Counted from the stretch's first letter, positions 43,737 through 52,907 are shown. The stretch is DNA of 64,000 nt from Sphingobacterium thalpophilum (GCF_901482695.1 NZ_LR590484.1:5642001-5706000), one strand, 5' to 3'. Numbers and translations: made by a program. The notes: a model not told the origin generated them from the letters alone.

Positions 43737-43925
43737 CTAATCATACGACGCAAGGCATGAACAGTGATCAATTTTGGTGTCATTGAATAAACTGCCCCGC
43801 AAAGTATTCCATTGCATACCGTCCATCCGGACAGTGAACAGTCCTGTGGTTTTGATATCCAGAATATCCGCACGGTATTGCCCGTCTTTTTGGTTGAAAT
43901 GGATCGCTGAAGTGTACTTGCCAGG
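43737..43925 (-). pseudogene. Remnant of a secreted or sugar-related protein
   Basis: The minus-strand frame ending at TAG (43739-43737) encodes 62 residues that look like real protein (AIHFNQKDGQYRADILD, FTVRMDGMQWNTLRGSLF). There is no start codon: an in-frame TGA lies at 43928-43926, immediately before the first sense codon, and AT-rich sequence lies beyond. I read it as the truncated 3' end of a decayed gene. The other two minus-strand frames here also stay open for 60-70 codons but look less protein-like. Family not recognised. Confidence 0.45.
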
Positions 43926-44130
43926 TCAAACACGCAATATCATTATTAAACAATAAGTTTATATAAAAAATAGTAAATATATGATTAAAAAGCAATTAAA
44001 GTAGTAAATTACAAAATTGATAATTCGTCCGTCCAAGCAGAACTGCACATAGTTTCAATGCTCAGACGAAAACATCAGGTATAGAAGCTGCCAGCGGCAT
44101 TCAACTACAATACTTGCCCTCTACACGACA

Positions 44131-44283
44131 ATGGATAAAAAATCTTTTAGAAGGCTTAAAAAGTGCGCTGAAAGCGCCATATATAATACCCTCCTCGGTT
44201 ACGAGCCATTACGTCGCGTGACCGCTGATAGCGACAGTCCAATGGGATACGAAAAGGGAATAAATCACTATCAATTAGATTAA
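44131..44283 (+). CDS. Putative 50-residue small protein
   Basis: An ATG-to-TAA frame of 50 codons in an 840-base gene-poor gap (43647-44486). It begins MDKKSFRRLKKCAESAIYN, basic and helix-like, and ends more acidic (MGYEKGINHYQLD). No promoter box, signal peptide or known motif is seen. It may be a small orphan protein or chance. The rest of the gap (43960-44130 and 44284-44486) is AT-rich and holds nothing I can name. Confidence 0.3.
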   Translation: MDKKSFRRLKKCAESAIYNTLLGYEPLRRVTADSDSPMGYEKGINHYQLD

Positions 44284-44486
44284 CCATAAGTTATAAATTA
44301 TTTTTTCAATATTATTAAATCATTAAAAATCAAAAATATACAAAACCAATCTAAACAGATTGTTAAGATATAAATCGAATATACTGAGGAGGCTTATCCA
44401 GCCCCACATCCAGCCCAAATCTTCGCTCATCAGCTAAAATTTATCGATACGCTCTATTTGATTACATTTATACTGATCTTTGTGTC

Positions 44487-44963
44487 ATGACGAACGCTGT
44501 TTACCCTTTTATTCTCGCTTTACATTCTTCGTGGCGCTGGGTTGTCCTGATAATCCTTTTGTTTAGTTTGCTCCGTTTTGCTCACAGAAAGAGGAGAAAA
44601 CTATCTTTCAGTTCTGGTGACGCACTCACCAGAACTGCCGTCGTAGCCATTTTTTTTACTCAGGTTTTATTAGGTATCATTCTCTATGGATTAAGCCCGA
44701 TCACGCACTATTTTTTGGCGCATTTTAACAACGCTGTTCATATGAGACAAATCCGATTTTTTGGCATGGAGCATAGCAGCATGATGTGCGTCGCCGCTCT
44801 CTTACTTCTTGTTGGGAACCTAAAATGCAAAAACGCCGATACTGATGAACGACGTTTCCGTATTCTGCTCACCTGGTATGCTGCAGCATTGCTGGTTATG
44901 CTGAGTTCAATCCCCTGGGAATTCTCTCCCTTAACCAGCAGACCGAGCTTTCGTGCCTTCTGA
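44487..44963 (+). CDS. Four-helix membrane protein, cytochrome B-like
   Basis: A 158-residue protein with four hydrophobic helices. Histidines fall at helix positions (LHSSWRWVVL near the start; GMEHSSMMCVAALLLL; HFNNAVHMRQ), the pattern of small Bacteroidota proteins labelled cytochrome B that may hold haem. Function is not established. The ATG follows GATCTTTG by four bases, one mismatch from a -7 box. It converges on the enoyl-CoA hydratase gene with no gap. Confidence 0.65.
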   Translation: MTNAVYPFILALHSSWRWVVLIILLFSLLRFAHRKRRKLSFSSGDALTRTAVVAIFFTQVLLGIILYGLSPITHYFLAHFNNAVHMRQIRFFGMEHSSMMCVAALLLLVGNLKCKNADTDERRFRILLTWYAAALLVMLSSIPWEFSPLTSRPSFRAF

Positions 44964-45740
44964 TTAACTGTTTTGCCAGTTTCCTTTCCGTTTTTCCCGG
45001 AAGGCAGTCATTCCTTCTTTAAAATCGTCCGTTTCTCGCAACAGGGCAAGCTCACTGAGAAGGAATGAATACTTTTCCCCTTCGGCCTTCTGCCGAAGCT
45101 TACGCAAAGCAATAAAGCCCTTTGAGATGGCCAATGGGGCATTGTCAACGATCGTCGCTTTCAATGCCTTTAATTCCCCCTCCTGATCGTCTAAAATCGC
45201 GTGTAACAGACCTTTCGTTAACGCTTCCTCTGCAGAAAATGAGCTGCCACGGATGCAGAGGTCCATCGCCTTTCGCTCAGGCAGGTATTCCAGCAACAAT
45301 GCGAGTACCTGAAAAGGAAAGAGCCCGATCTTCACTTCTGGAAGCGAAAACCGTACATGGGGCAACGCGAATAAATACGTGCAGGACAGGGCGATCAGAA
45401 ATCCGCCTGCAATGACATCCCCTCTTACCACACAGACGGAGGGTTTATTCAGCTCTGCGAAGACTTCGGCCAAGGATTTGTCCACTTTCGGAATCCGTGG
45501 GTTTATGTTATCAACACTGGGATCCTCAAAAGCTTTAAGATCCATCCCTGCACAAAATACCGAACCTTCGGCTTCTATCTGGATCAGCCGCACCGTCGGA
45601 TCTTCATTCGCCAGCCGAAGTGCGTAAGCAATCTCACTTACCATGGTCGGAGTAAAGGCATTTCTTTTTTCCGATCGGGCAAGGGTAAGCACAAATACGT
45701 GTTGTTCGCGCTGTATTTTTACGAAATTTAATTTTTCCAT
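44964..45740 (-). CDS. Enoyl-CoA hydratase/isomerase family protein
   Basis: A 258-residue crotonase-fold enzyme. Oxyanion-hole segments are VFCAGMDLKAF (about 62) and GDVIAGGFLIALSC (about 108). It is the last gene of a minus-strand set with an HMG-CoA lyase and an acyl-CoA dehydrogenase, so methylglutaconyl-CoA hydratase (LiuC-like) of leucine breakdown is the likely role. The second catalytic Glu of true hydratases (usually in a P-E-V-K/R-I-G stretch) is there as LPEVKIGLF. Confidence 0.85.
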   Translation of the reverse strand: MEKLNFVKIQREQHVFVLTLARSEKRNAFTPTMVSEIAYALRLANEDPTVRLIQIEAEGSVFCAGMDLKAFEDPSVDNINPRIPKVDKSLAEVFAELNKPSVCVVRGDVIAGGFLIALSCTYLFALPHVRFSLPEVKIGLFPFQVLALLLEYLPERKAMDLCIRGSSFSAEEALTKGLLHAILDDQEGELKALKATIVDNAPLAISKGFIALRKLRQKAEGEKYSFLLSELALLRETDDFKEGMTAFREKRKGNWQNS

Positions 45741-45746
45741 TGTGGT

Positions 45747-46586
45747 TCACATGATAAGGTTCCTGAAACTTTCCTCCAGACGTACGACGTCCAATGGGCG
45801 TCCTCTTTCAAAAAAATTGAGCAATATTTCGGAAGGAATATTGCCAACCAGATCATCCTTGGCGAATGGACAGCCGCCGTAACCAAGCAGTGCGCCTTCA
45901 AATTTACGGCATCCGGCAGTGTAAGCGGCTTCAACCTTCGCCAGACTGTCGTCCCGTTTCGCATGAAAATGCGCACCGATAGAAAGAGCAGGATAACGGC
46001 TGTTCACATGATCAAAAAGGGCGGTTATCTGCGGGACATTCGCTTCAGAAGTGGTATCGGCCAGAGAAAAATCGCTTATGCCAATTGCCAACAGCTTGTC
46101 TAGCCATTGGTCGACCAGTTCGGTGGACCAGGGATCATGATACGGATTTCCGAAAGCCATACTAATATATACAGCCAGCGTCTTTTTATGCGCATCAGCT
46201 AAAGCTTTCATTTCCTTCAACTGCTGATAGGAATCAGCAAGGCCTTTATTTGTATTGCGCAACTGAAAGGTCTCCGATATTGAAAATGGATAGCCAATAA
46301 TATCGACTTTCTCTTCCTTGATCGCCTCCTCAGCACCCCGTAGGTTGGCCACTATTGCCAATAATTTCACACGGTCGTTTTTTACAATGCCCTGGAGTAC
46401 GGCTTTTGTATCGGCCAGCTGCGGAACAGCCTTCGGCGAAACAAAAGATCCAAAATCAATAATATCAAATAATCCGCTCCTGATAAGGGTATTGATATGC
46501 TCAACTTTCTTCCCTGTCGGAATCAAAGCTGGCATGCCTTGAATGGCGTCCCGCGGACAGTCTACTAATATGACCTGGTCTTTCAT
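45747..46586 (-). CDS. Hydroxymethylglutaryl-CoA lyase
   Basis: A 279-residue TIM-barrel enzyme that splits HMG-CoA into acetyl-CoA and acetoacetate, the last step of leucine catabolism. The first strand keeps the PRD signature (DCPRDAIQ), the metal-binding HFH is present (IGAHFHAKRDD), and the C-terminal catalytic loop GYGGCPFAKDDLVGN carries the active-site Cys. It is six bases from the hydratase and 19 from the dehydrogenase, one operon. Confidence 0.92.
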   Translation of the reverse strand: MKDQVILVDCPRDAIQGMPALIPTGKKVEHINTLIRSGLFDIIDFGSFVSPKAVPQLADTKAVLQGIVKNDRVKLLAIVANLRGAEEAIKEEKVDIIGYPFSISETFQLRNTNKGLADSYQQLKEMKALADAHKKTLAVYISMAFGNPYHDPWSTELVDQWLDKLLAIGISDFSLADTTSEANVPQITALFDHVNSRYPALSIGAHFHAKRDDSLAKVEAAYTAGCRKFEGALLGYGGCPFAKDDLVGNIPSEILLNFFERGRPLDVVRLEESFRNLIM

Positions 46587-46605
46587 CGCTATAATAGAAT
46601 ATCAT

Positions 46606-47760
46606 TTATAGAATATCTTTCTGAATTTCTCTGGCAATTACCATTTTTTGGATACTCGACGTCCCCTCTCCTATCGTACATAACTTGGCATCCCTGAAAA
46701 ATTTCTCCGCAGGGTAGTCTTTGGTAAAGCCGTAGCCCCCAAAAATCTGCACAGCTTCATTCGAAACATGAACTGCAGTTTCTGAAGCGTATAGCTTGGC
46801 CATCGCGCCGATTTTGGATACGCGTTCGCCGTGATCCTTAAGGTAGCCCGCCTGACGGGTCAGCAATTCGCTCGCTTCCACCTGGGTAGCCATATCTGCC
46901 AAAGCAAAGGAAACCGCCTGAAAATCGTAAATCTTCTTTCCGAACTGCTCACGCTCCTGCGCATAACGTAATGCACACTCATACGCGCCACGTGCGATAC
47001 CCAACGACAAGGCCGCAATAGAAATGCGCCCTCCATCAAGCAATTTTAGTGCTTGCACAAAGCCCTGTCCCTCTTCCCCAATCAGCTGATCGCGATGAAC
47101 CCGGCAATTGTCAAAGAAAAGACAGGCTGTCTCCGAAGCGCGCATACCAAGTTTATTTTCTTTCTTTCCAGCACTAAATCCCGGCGTTCCCTTCTCGACA
47201 ATAAAGGCAGACATCCCCTTCTTGTCGCCTTTTGCTCCAGTACGTGCAATGACAACCGCAACATTTGAACTGATGGCATGGGTGATGAAATTTTTGGAAC
47301 CGTTGAGAACGTAATGATCGCCGTCTTTTTCAGCAAATGTAGCCATTCCTCCAGCATCTGAGCCAGACCCCGTTTCCGTCAGCCCCCAGGCGCCGATCCA
47401 CTCCGCTGTAGCGAGCTTAGGAAGATATCGTCTTTTCTGCTCTTCACTGGCAAAACTTAAAATATGATTGCTGCACAGCGAATTGTGCGCGGCAACCGAC
47501 AGACCGATAGAACCGCATACTTTAGAAATCTCATCCAGCACAGTGATATATTCCTGATAGCCCAGCCCTGACCCGCCATAGGCTTCTGGGACCAGGATAC
47601 CCATAAAGCCATGTTCACCCAATTTTTTAAAAACTTCGACCGGAAATATCTGGGCTTCATCCCATTCCATCACATAAGGTTTGATATGATACTGTGCAAA
47701 ATCACGCGCACTCGCTCTGATCATATCCATTTGTTGTTTATTTTCAATAAACATAAGCAT
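46606..47760 (-). CDS. Acyl-CoA dehydrogenase (short/branched-chain)
   Basis: A 384-residue flavoprotein. Typical blocks: AYGGSGLGYQEY, LTETGSGSDAGGM (FAD), GGRISIAALSLGIARGAYE and the C-terminal GGYGFTKDYPAEKFFRDAK. Context (HMG-CoA lyase, hydratase, divergent carboxylase) suggests isovaleryl-CoA dehydrogenase. However the residue before the GTS motif is Glu (IGEGTSSIQ), the position used by short- and medium-chain enzymes, where isovaleryl-CoA dehydrogenases have Gly or Ala. So a short- or branched-chain acyl-CoA is the safer substrate call. Confidence 0.9.
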   Translation of the reverse strand: MLMFIENKQQMDMIRASARDFAQYHIKPYVMEWDEAQIFPVEVFKKLGEHGFMGILVPEAYGGSGLGYQEYITVLDEISKVCGSIGLSVAAHNSLCSNHILSFASEEQKRRYLPKLATAEWIGAWGLTETGSGSDAGGMATFAEKDGDHYVLNGSKNFITHAISSNVAVVIARTGAKGDKKGMSAFIVEKGTPGFSAGKKENKLGMRASETACLFFDNCRVHRDQLIGEEGQGFVQALKLLDGGRISIAALSLGIARGAYECALRYAQEREQFGKKIYDFQAVSFALADMATQVEASELLTRQAGYLKDHGERVSKIGAMAKLYASETAVHVSNEAVQIFGGYGFTKDYPAEKFFRDAKLCTIGEGTSSIQKMVIAREIQKDIL

Positions 47761-47907
47761 GAATATTAAATTTACAATCGGTAATACAATTCAAATATAT
47801 CAAAATTATTAGGAATAAAATTGCAAAAATTCTAAAATTTTATTTTAAATTTATCTAAAAATAAGAAATTCTTAATAAAACAGCTTTTTAAACCAAGATT
47901 ATAAACT

Positions 47908-49515
47908 ATGGAGGAGCTACTTGCATTACTTCGTCAAAAAAGAGAAAATCTAAAACTGGGCGGCGGCATCGATAAAATCCAAAAATTGAAAGAGAAGGGA
48001 AAAATGTCTGCGTGGGAAAGGATTGAGTTTCTACTGGACACCGGCCGTGAGTACCTTGAAATCGGCATGTTTGCCGGCGAAGACATGTATGAGGAGCACG
48101 GCGGCTGCGTCAACGCCGGCTGCGTTGCAGTGCTGGGCTATGTTCAGTCAAGGCTCTGTGTGATCGTATCCAACGATGCCACGGTCAAAGCTGGTGCTTG
48201 GTTTCCGATCTCAGCAAAAAAAAACCTTCGGGCCCAGGAGATCGCCATGGAAAACAACCTACCGATCATTTACCTGGTGGACTCTGCAGGTGTTTTTCTA
48301 CCCATGCAAGATGAAATTTTCCCTGATAAGGAACATTTTGGCAGGATATTCCGTAATAATGCCCGTATGTCATCGATGGGTATTCCCCAGATTGCCGCTA
48401 TTATGGGCAGCTGCGTCGCTGGTGGCGCCTACCTTCCGATCATGTCGGACTATGCCTTTATCGTGGAAGGCACAGGATCGGTATTTCTCGCAGGTCCCTA
48501 TCTGGTCAAATCGGCGATTGGTGAAACAGTAGATGCCGAAACCTTGGGCGGTGCCTCTACACATTCCGAAATATCGGGCGTCACAGACAATAAATTTCCT
48601 GACGATCAAAGCTGCCTGACAGCCATAAAAAATGTCATCGATAAAATAGGAGGACATACCAAAGCAAATTTTAGCCGGAAGGAAAGCATTGCCCCCAAGG
48701 TTGACCCCGGGAAGATTTCGGACATATTGCCCGACGACCGGACAAAACCCTACCGCATGCAGGATATCCTGGAAGCCATTGTAGATGCAGACACGCTGGA
48801 AGAATACAAGCCTGATTATGGCAAAACCATTGTTTGCGCGCTGGCCCGGGTGGATGGATGGGCAGTAGGCATAGTCGCCAACCAACGGGAAATCATCAAA
48901 GCGAGGAAACCGGGAAATGCCATGGAAATGCAGATGGGCGGCGTTATCTACAGTGATTCGGCAGACAAGGCAGCACGCTTTATCATGAACTGCAACCAAC
49001 AGCATATCCCGCTTGTTTTCTTCCAGGATGTGACGGGATTTATGGTCGGTAGTCGCTCCGAACAAGGCGGAATTATTAAAGATGGTGCCAAAATGGTAAA
49101 CGCGATGGCCAATTCGGTTGTACCTAAATTTACTTTTATCATCGGCAACAGTTATGGTGCAGGCAATTACGCGATGTGTGGAAAAGCGTATGATCCACGG
49201 CTTATATATGCCTGGCCCACTGCACAGATGGCGGTTATGAGCGGTGCCGCCGCCGGCAAAACGTTATTCCAGATACAGGAGTCTGCACTTAGAGCCCGGG
49301 GTAAAGAGATCAGTGATTCGGAAAAGAACACACTGATGAAATCCATTGAAGACCGTTATAATAAGCAGCTCAGTCCCTATTATGCCGCTGCAAGGCTTTG
49401 GGTCGACGGCATTATAGCTCCGCAAGAGACGCGCAAAGTCATTAGCATGGGCATCGAAGCAGCCAACGAAAAACCTATTGTCGAACGCTATAATGTAGGT
49501 GTGATCCAGGTATAA
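47908..49515 (+). CDS. Acyl-CoA carboxylase beta subunit (methylcrotonyl-CoA type)
   Basis: A 535-residue carboxyltransferase subunit. Its diagnostic runs are HGGCVNAGCVAV, DSAGVFLPMQDEIFPD, HFGRIFRNNARMSSMGIPQ and FVLAGPYLVKSAIGET-like text (read FLAGPYLVKSAIGET), plus the C-terminal carboxyltransferase domain with NSYGAGNYAMCGKAYDPR. The D-F-P-D/HFGRIF pair favours methylcrotonyl- over propionyl-CoA carboxylase. It is divergent from the acyl-CoA dehydrogenase. The biotin-carrying alpha subunit is not in the window. Confidence 0.9.
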   Translation: MEELLALLRQKRENLKLGGGIDKIQKLKEKGKMSAWERIEFLLDTGREYLEIGMFAGEDMYEEHGGCVNAGCVAVLGYVQSRLCVIVSNDATVKAGAWFPISAKKNLRAQEIAMENNLPIIYLVDSAGVFLPMQDEIFPDKEHFGRIFRNNARMSSMGIPQIAAIMGSCVAGGAYLPIMSDYAFIVEGTGSVFLAGPYLVKSAIGETVDAETLGGASTHSEISGVTDNKFPDDQSCLTAIKNVIDKIGGHTKANFSRKESIAPKVDPGKISDILPDDRTKPYRMQDILEAIVDADTLEEYKPDYGKTIVCALARVDGWAVGIVANQREIIKARKPGNAMEMQMGGVIYSDSADKAARFIMNCNQQHIPLVFFQDVTGFMVGSRSEQGGIIKDGAKMVNAMANSVVPKFTFIIGNSYGAGNYAMCGKAYDPRLIYAWPTAQMAVMSGAAAGKTLFQIQESALRARGKEISDSEKNTLMKSIEDRYNKQLSPYYAAARLWVDGIIAPQETRKVISMGIEAANEKPIVERYNVGVIQV

Positions 49516-49553
49516 CCCAATCTAGACCCAATCTAGACGATTAAAATAACAAA

Positions 49554-49588
49554 AAAGTCCTCACCGCAATCTGTTTGGTGAGGACTTT
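49554..49588. terminator. Terminator between the carboxylase and acetoacetate-CoA ligase genes
   Basis: AAAGTCCTCACC (49554-49565) and GGTGAGGACTTT (49577-49588) form a 12-bp stem between two convergent genes. Just before it, an 11-base unit (ACCCAATCTAG) occurs twice in tandem at 49515-49536. Confidence 0.85.
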
Positions 49589-49612
49589 CGGAAAAATAAA
49601 AACGTATAAGTG

Positions 49613-51538
49613 CTAGGTGCTCCATACACGGCTAAGGTGCTCAAAAGCAGTTATAGACTCCGGATTTCGCATAATATCCCGTGACACGGCTTTATCCGCC
49701 GGTATGCCCGAAAAAAGCTTTTTAATGGGCAGTTCCAGCTTTTTACCACTCAAGGTATACGGAATCGCATCCACCTGAAAAATCCGGTCCGGGACATGAC
49801 GCGGGCTGTATTGCTGCCGCAGCGACCTTTTAATCCGATCTTTTAAAGCGTCTTCCAGCATACCATCGCGAAGCTGCACAAACAGAAGCATGTCAGATCC
49901 TCCGTTCTGATGATCGACGCAGATAACAAGGCTATCTCCTACTTCCTCGATCGTGTTGAGGACGTTGTACACTTCGGCTGTTCCGATCCGGACCCCACCA
50001 CGGTTTAGGGTTGCGTCCGAACGTCCGTACATGATAATGCCATCATTTTCAGTAATTTTGATCCAATCACCATGACTCCAGATCCCCGGAAATTTATCAA
50101 AATAACTGTCAAAGTACTTTTCGTTATTTGCATCGTTCCAAAAATAGATCGGCATACAGGGCATGGGCGCCAGGATAACCAGCTCGCCGACCTCCTGCTG
50201 CACAGCAGCGCCATTTTCGTTAAAGGCAGCAATCTTGGCTCCTAAAGTACGACATTGAATCTCGCCGGCGTACACATCTAGCAGTGTACATCCGGATAAA
50301 AATGCGCTGCACACATCCGTACCGCCACTTAGTGATATAATCTGACTTTTTGGAAATTGATCATGAAGCCATTCAAATACGTCCGGCGGAAGTGGTGATC
50401 CCGTCGATCCGAGGGTCTTGGGACAATAGTTTAACGCTCGCAGGTGCTGATCCCGGCAGGAAATCAAATAGGCAGCACCGGCACCGAAATGGTCTACCTC
50501 TGCTTCTTTAGCAAATTGCCACAACTTCATTTTATCGGGATAATGTGTTGCGCCATCATAGATACAAAGCGTATTGCTCATCAATAGTGCCGAAAGCGCA
50601 TAGTTCCACATCATCCAGCCCGTCGTCGAATACCACATGAATCGCTCCCCTTCCTGTACATTCTGGTGCAGTGCCAGCGCCTTCATATGCTCCAGCAGCA
50701 TGCCCCCTGTGCCATGGGTGATTGCCTTCGGCTTTCCCGTAGTACCGGAGGAATACAGAATCCATATCGGATCATCAAAACTGACAGGAGTATACTGGAG
50801 GACTGTATGGGCAATATCCCTCGTCATGATCTGCGTCCATGCAGGATCATCCACAAAAACACAGGCCGACAGTGAAGGAAGCTGCTCTGCAAGCATTCGG
50901 ATGCTTTGCTCCTTGTCGAATAGACGTCCATTGTAAGCATAGTTTGCGTTTGCAAAGAGTACTTTGGGCTCAATTTGCCCAAAGCGATCCTGAATGCTTG
51001 CTTCCCCAAAATCAGGAGAACAACAGGACCAGATTGCGCCAATCGAATTGGTGGCCAGAAACAGGGCAACAGCTTCTACGCCGTTGATCAGCACGCCTGC
51101 GACACGGTCGCCCTTGGATACACCTCTCTCTTTCAGAAATAGTTGCAGCCGCAGGACCATATCGTGCAATTCAACCCAGGAGACCTCACGCAACGCCGTC
51201 CGTTCGGACTGAAAGATCAAAGCCGGCCGCAGATCGGTGGCACACCGAAATACATGCTCGGCATAGCTTAATGTGGCGCCACTAAACCATTTGGTTCCAA
51301 TAAAACTTGCGGTGTCCGTTGGCGGTTCCAGGATAGTTACCGGCTCGGCATGAAAATTTACCTGAAAAAATCTGGCGACATCAGCCCAGAAAACAGCGAG
51401 GTTGTCTGTGGACCATTCCCAGAGCGCATGATACGACGCGAAAGTCAGTTGATGCCGCTGTTCGACGTACTGTTTAAACTGCCCAATCCCAGATTCAGAT
51501 TTTTGGTCTTCTGTCGGACTCCAGAGTAATTTTCCCAT
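49613..51538 (-). CDS. Acetoacetate--CoA ligase
   Basis: A 641-residue AMP-forming ligase from the ATG at 51538 (the earlier ATG is ten codons upstream and unlike the family). The adenylation signature YSSGTTGKPKAITHG is near residue 265; YDSYFDKFPGIWSHGDW and GRSDATLNRGGVRIGTAEV carry the late A-motifs, and SGKKLELPIKK the catalytic Lys. It activates acetoacetate, which would let acetoacetate from the HMG-CoA lyase enter central metabolism. It lies in the same catabolic block but is transcribed alone. Confidence 0.93.
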   Translation of the reverse strand: MGKLLWSPTEDQKSESGIGQFKQYVEQRHQLTFASYHALWEWSTDNLAVFWADVARFFQVNFHAEPVTILEPPTDTASFIGTKWFSGATLSYAEHVFRCATDLRPALIFQSERTALREVSWVELHDMVLRLQLFLKERGVSKGDRVAGVLINGVEAVALFLATNSIGAIWSCCSPDFGEASIQDRFGQIEPKVLFANANYAYNGRLFDKEQSIRMLAEQLPSLSACVFVDDPAWTQIMTRDIAHTVLQYTPVSFDDPIWILYSSGTTGKPKAITHGTGGMLLEHMKALALHQNVQEGERFMWYSTTGWMMWNYALSALLMSNTLCIYDGATHYPDKMKLWQFAKEAEVDHFGAGAAYLISCRDQHLRALNYCPKTLGSTGSPLPPDVFEWLHDQFPKSQIISLSGGTDVCSAFLSGCTLLDVYAGEIQCRTLGAKIAAFNENGAAVQQEVGELVILAPMPCMPIYFWNDANNEKYFDSYFDKFPGIWSHGDWIKITENDGIIMYGRSDATLNRGGVRIGTAEVYNVLNTIEEVGDSLVICVDHQNGGSDMLLFVQLRDGMLEDALKDRIKRSLRQQYSPRHVPDRIFQVDAIPYTLSGKKLELPIKKLFSGIPADKAVSRDIMRNPESITAFEHLSRVWST

Positions 51539-51565
51539 AATAGTTGGATATAAAACGGTTATACT

Positions 51566-51596
51566 CAAACTTAGCTAAATTTGACCGCATTTACAA
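51566..51596 (-). promoter_or_regulatory. Promoter of the acetoacetate-CoA ligase gene
   Basis: Minus-strand TTG at 51596-51594, 20-base spacer, TAAGTTTG at 51573-51566. The 18-mer at 51566-51583 is identical to that in the promoter at 29628. Confidence 0.7.
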
Positions 51597-51692
51597 CTTT
51601 ATTTCAGAGAAAAACAGAACAAAAAAATTATAAATATATAATAAACAAAAGATTATTTGGGGAAAAGGTTGTAGCATAAAACAATTTATACA

Positions 51693-52739
51693 CTAAAGCA
51701 CCTCAATCTCCGTTCCGTCTGCCGTCGGATGCCCTGTACATAGTAAAATGCGTCCGTTTTCCACTTCACGGTCCGTCAGCACTTCATTATAATCCATGCG
51801 TACATTTCCTTTTGTACATTGCGAAATGCAGGTGCTGCACATCCCCGACTTACAGGAATAGGGCAGTTTTATGTTATGCTCGAGACCGACATCAAGAATC
51901 GACTTATCGTAAGGAACCTTCAGCGGATAGGTATGCCCCCGAAAATGTAATTTGATTGCATATGTTGTCATATCGACCTGCTTCTCGGTTTCGTCATCAT
52001 CATCTTCTTCATTTTCAGGCAACAAAAAGGTCTCCCGTTTGATCTGTTGTGCATCGAAGCCTATTCCCAGTAAGGTGAACCGGCAAAGATCCATATAGAT
52101 GACCGGGCCGCAGGTGTAAAAGAGCGCCTCGGACCTGGCGCCAACCAGATGCTCGTTAACAATAGAAAGGATATAGTCTCTATTTAGCCGGGCTTTCAAT
52201 AAAAATTTGCTATCGGAATAGATCCATATAATGGTTAACCGGTCGGGAAACTGCCTTGCCCAATGTTCCAGTTCTGCCTTAAAAGGAGTTTGTGCCGACG
52301 AGCTATTACTATAGACAAGGACAACCCTGGATTTATTTTCGGCAAGCAACGCCGTCTTCAGAATCGAATACAACGGGGTAATGCCTATCCCCGCTGCAAA
52401 CAAAAACAATGTCCGCACTTTGTCCCTTTCCGGCTCATAGAAAAACAATCCCTGGGGTTCCAGCGCCTGAACAATATCACCTTCGGCAACCCTATGATGC
52501 AATAAGCGGGATATCTCGCCGTTCTCCACACGTTTCACCGTAATGCTCATTGGCTCATCGTTGTCAGGAGAACTATTAAATGAATAGGACCGCCGGACCT
52601 CCCGATCGCCAAACATAAATGAAAGAGTGATAAACTGCCCCGCCTTATACTTTGGATAGTCCGCAGTCAATGGCTCCAGCTGAAAAGTAAGATTATGATT
52701 AGGCTGGGGAATTATTTTTGTTATCCTGAGTGCATACAT
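51693..52739 (-). CDS. PaaE-like 2Fe-2S flavoprotein reductase
   Basis: A 348-residue electron-transfer protein. Order: FAD-binding domain (with RRSYSFNSSPDN at about 50), NAD(P) domain (AAGIGITPLYSILKT at about 116) and a C-terminal plant-type 2Fe-2S ferredoxin domain (CKSGMCSTCISQC plus a later Cys in LLCTGHP). This is the layout of the reductase of phenylacetyl-CoA oxygenase and related ferredoxin reductases. An acidic insert (ENEEDDDDETEK) precedes the ferredoxin domain. No oxygenase genes are nearby, so the electron acceptor is unknown. Confidence 0.9.
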   Translation of the reverse strand: MYALRITKIIPQPNHNLTFQLEPLTADYPKYKAGQFITLSFMFGDREVRRSYSFNSSPDNDEPMSITVKRVENGEISRLLHHRVAEGDIVQALEPQGLFFYEPERDKVRTLFLFAAGIGITPLYSILKTALLAENKSRVVLVYSNSSSAQTPFKAELEHWARQFPDRLTIIWIYSDSKFLLKARLNRDYILSIVNEHLVGARSEALFYTCGPVIYMDLCRFTLLGIGFDAQQIKRETFLLPENEEDDDDETEKQVDMTTYAIKLHFRGHTYPLKVPYDKSILDVGLEHNIKLPYSCKSGMCSTCISQCTKGNVRMDYNEVLTDREVENGRILLCTGHPTADGTEIEVL

Positions 52740-52743
52740 AATT

Positions 52744-52774
52744 CAAACATAGATAAATTTGCTATGAAATGCAA
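52744..52774 (-). promoter_or_regulatory. Promoter of the PaaE-like reductase gene
   Basis: Minus-strand TTG at 52774-52772, 20-base spacer, TATGTTTG at 52751-52744. Only four bases separate the box from the ATG at 52739, which predicts a leaderless transcript. Confidence 0.7.
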
Positions 52775-52847
52775 TCATACAACGCCGTGTATAGCAACAG
52801 TAAAATGATAACAATTTTGTTGTATTACAATAGGCAGACAATTCTCG

Positions 52848-52860
52848 CACAATAATTGTG
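52848..52860. promoter_or_regulatory. 13-bp palindrome upstream of superoxide dismutase
   Basis: CACAATAATTGTG is a perfect palindrome about its central A, 48 bases before the sod start. It could be an operator; no consensus for a named regulator is matched. Confidence 0.35.
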
Positions 52861-52907
52861 AATTTTCACGTTATATTTATATCAAAACTTAATCATAACA
52901 AGATTAT

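Noticed and set aside
48370..49065. Minus-strand frame of 231 codons opposite the carboxylase beta subunit
   Set aside because: The plus-strand frame is a clear conserved enzyme; this one has no recognisable motif and is a shadow.
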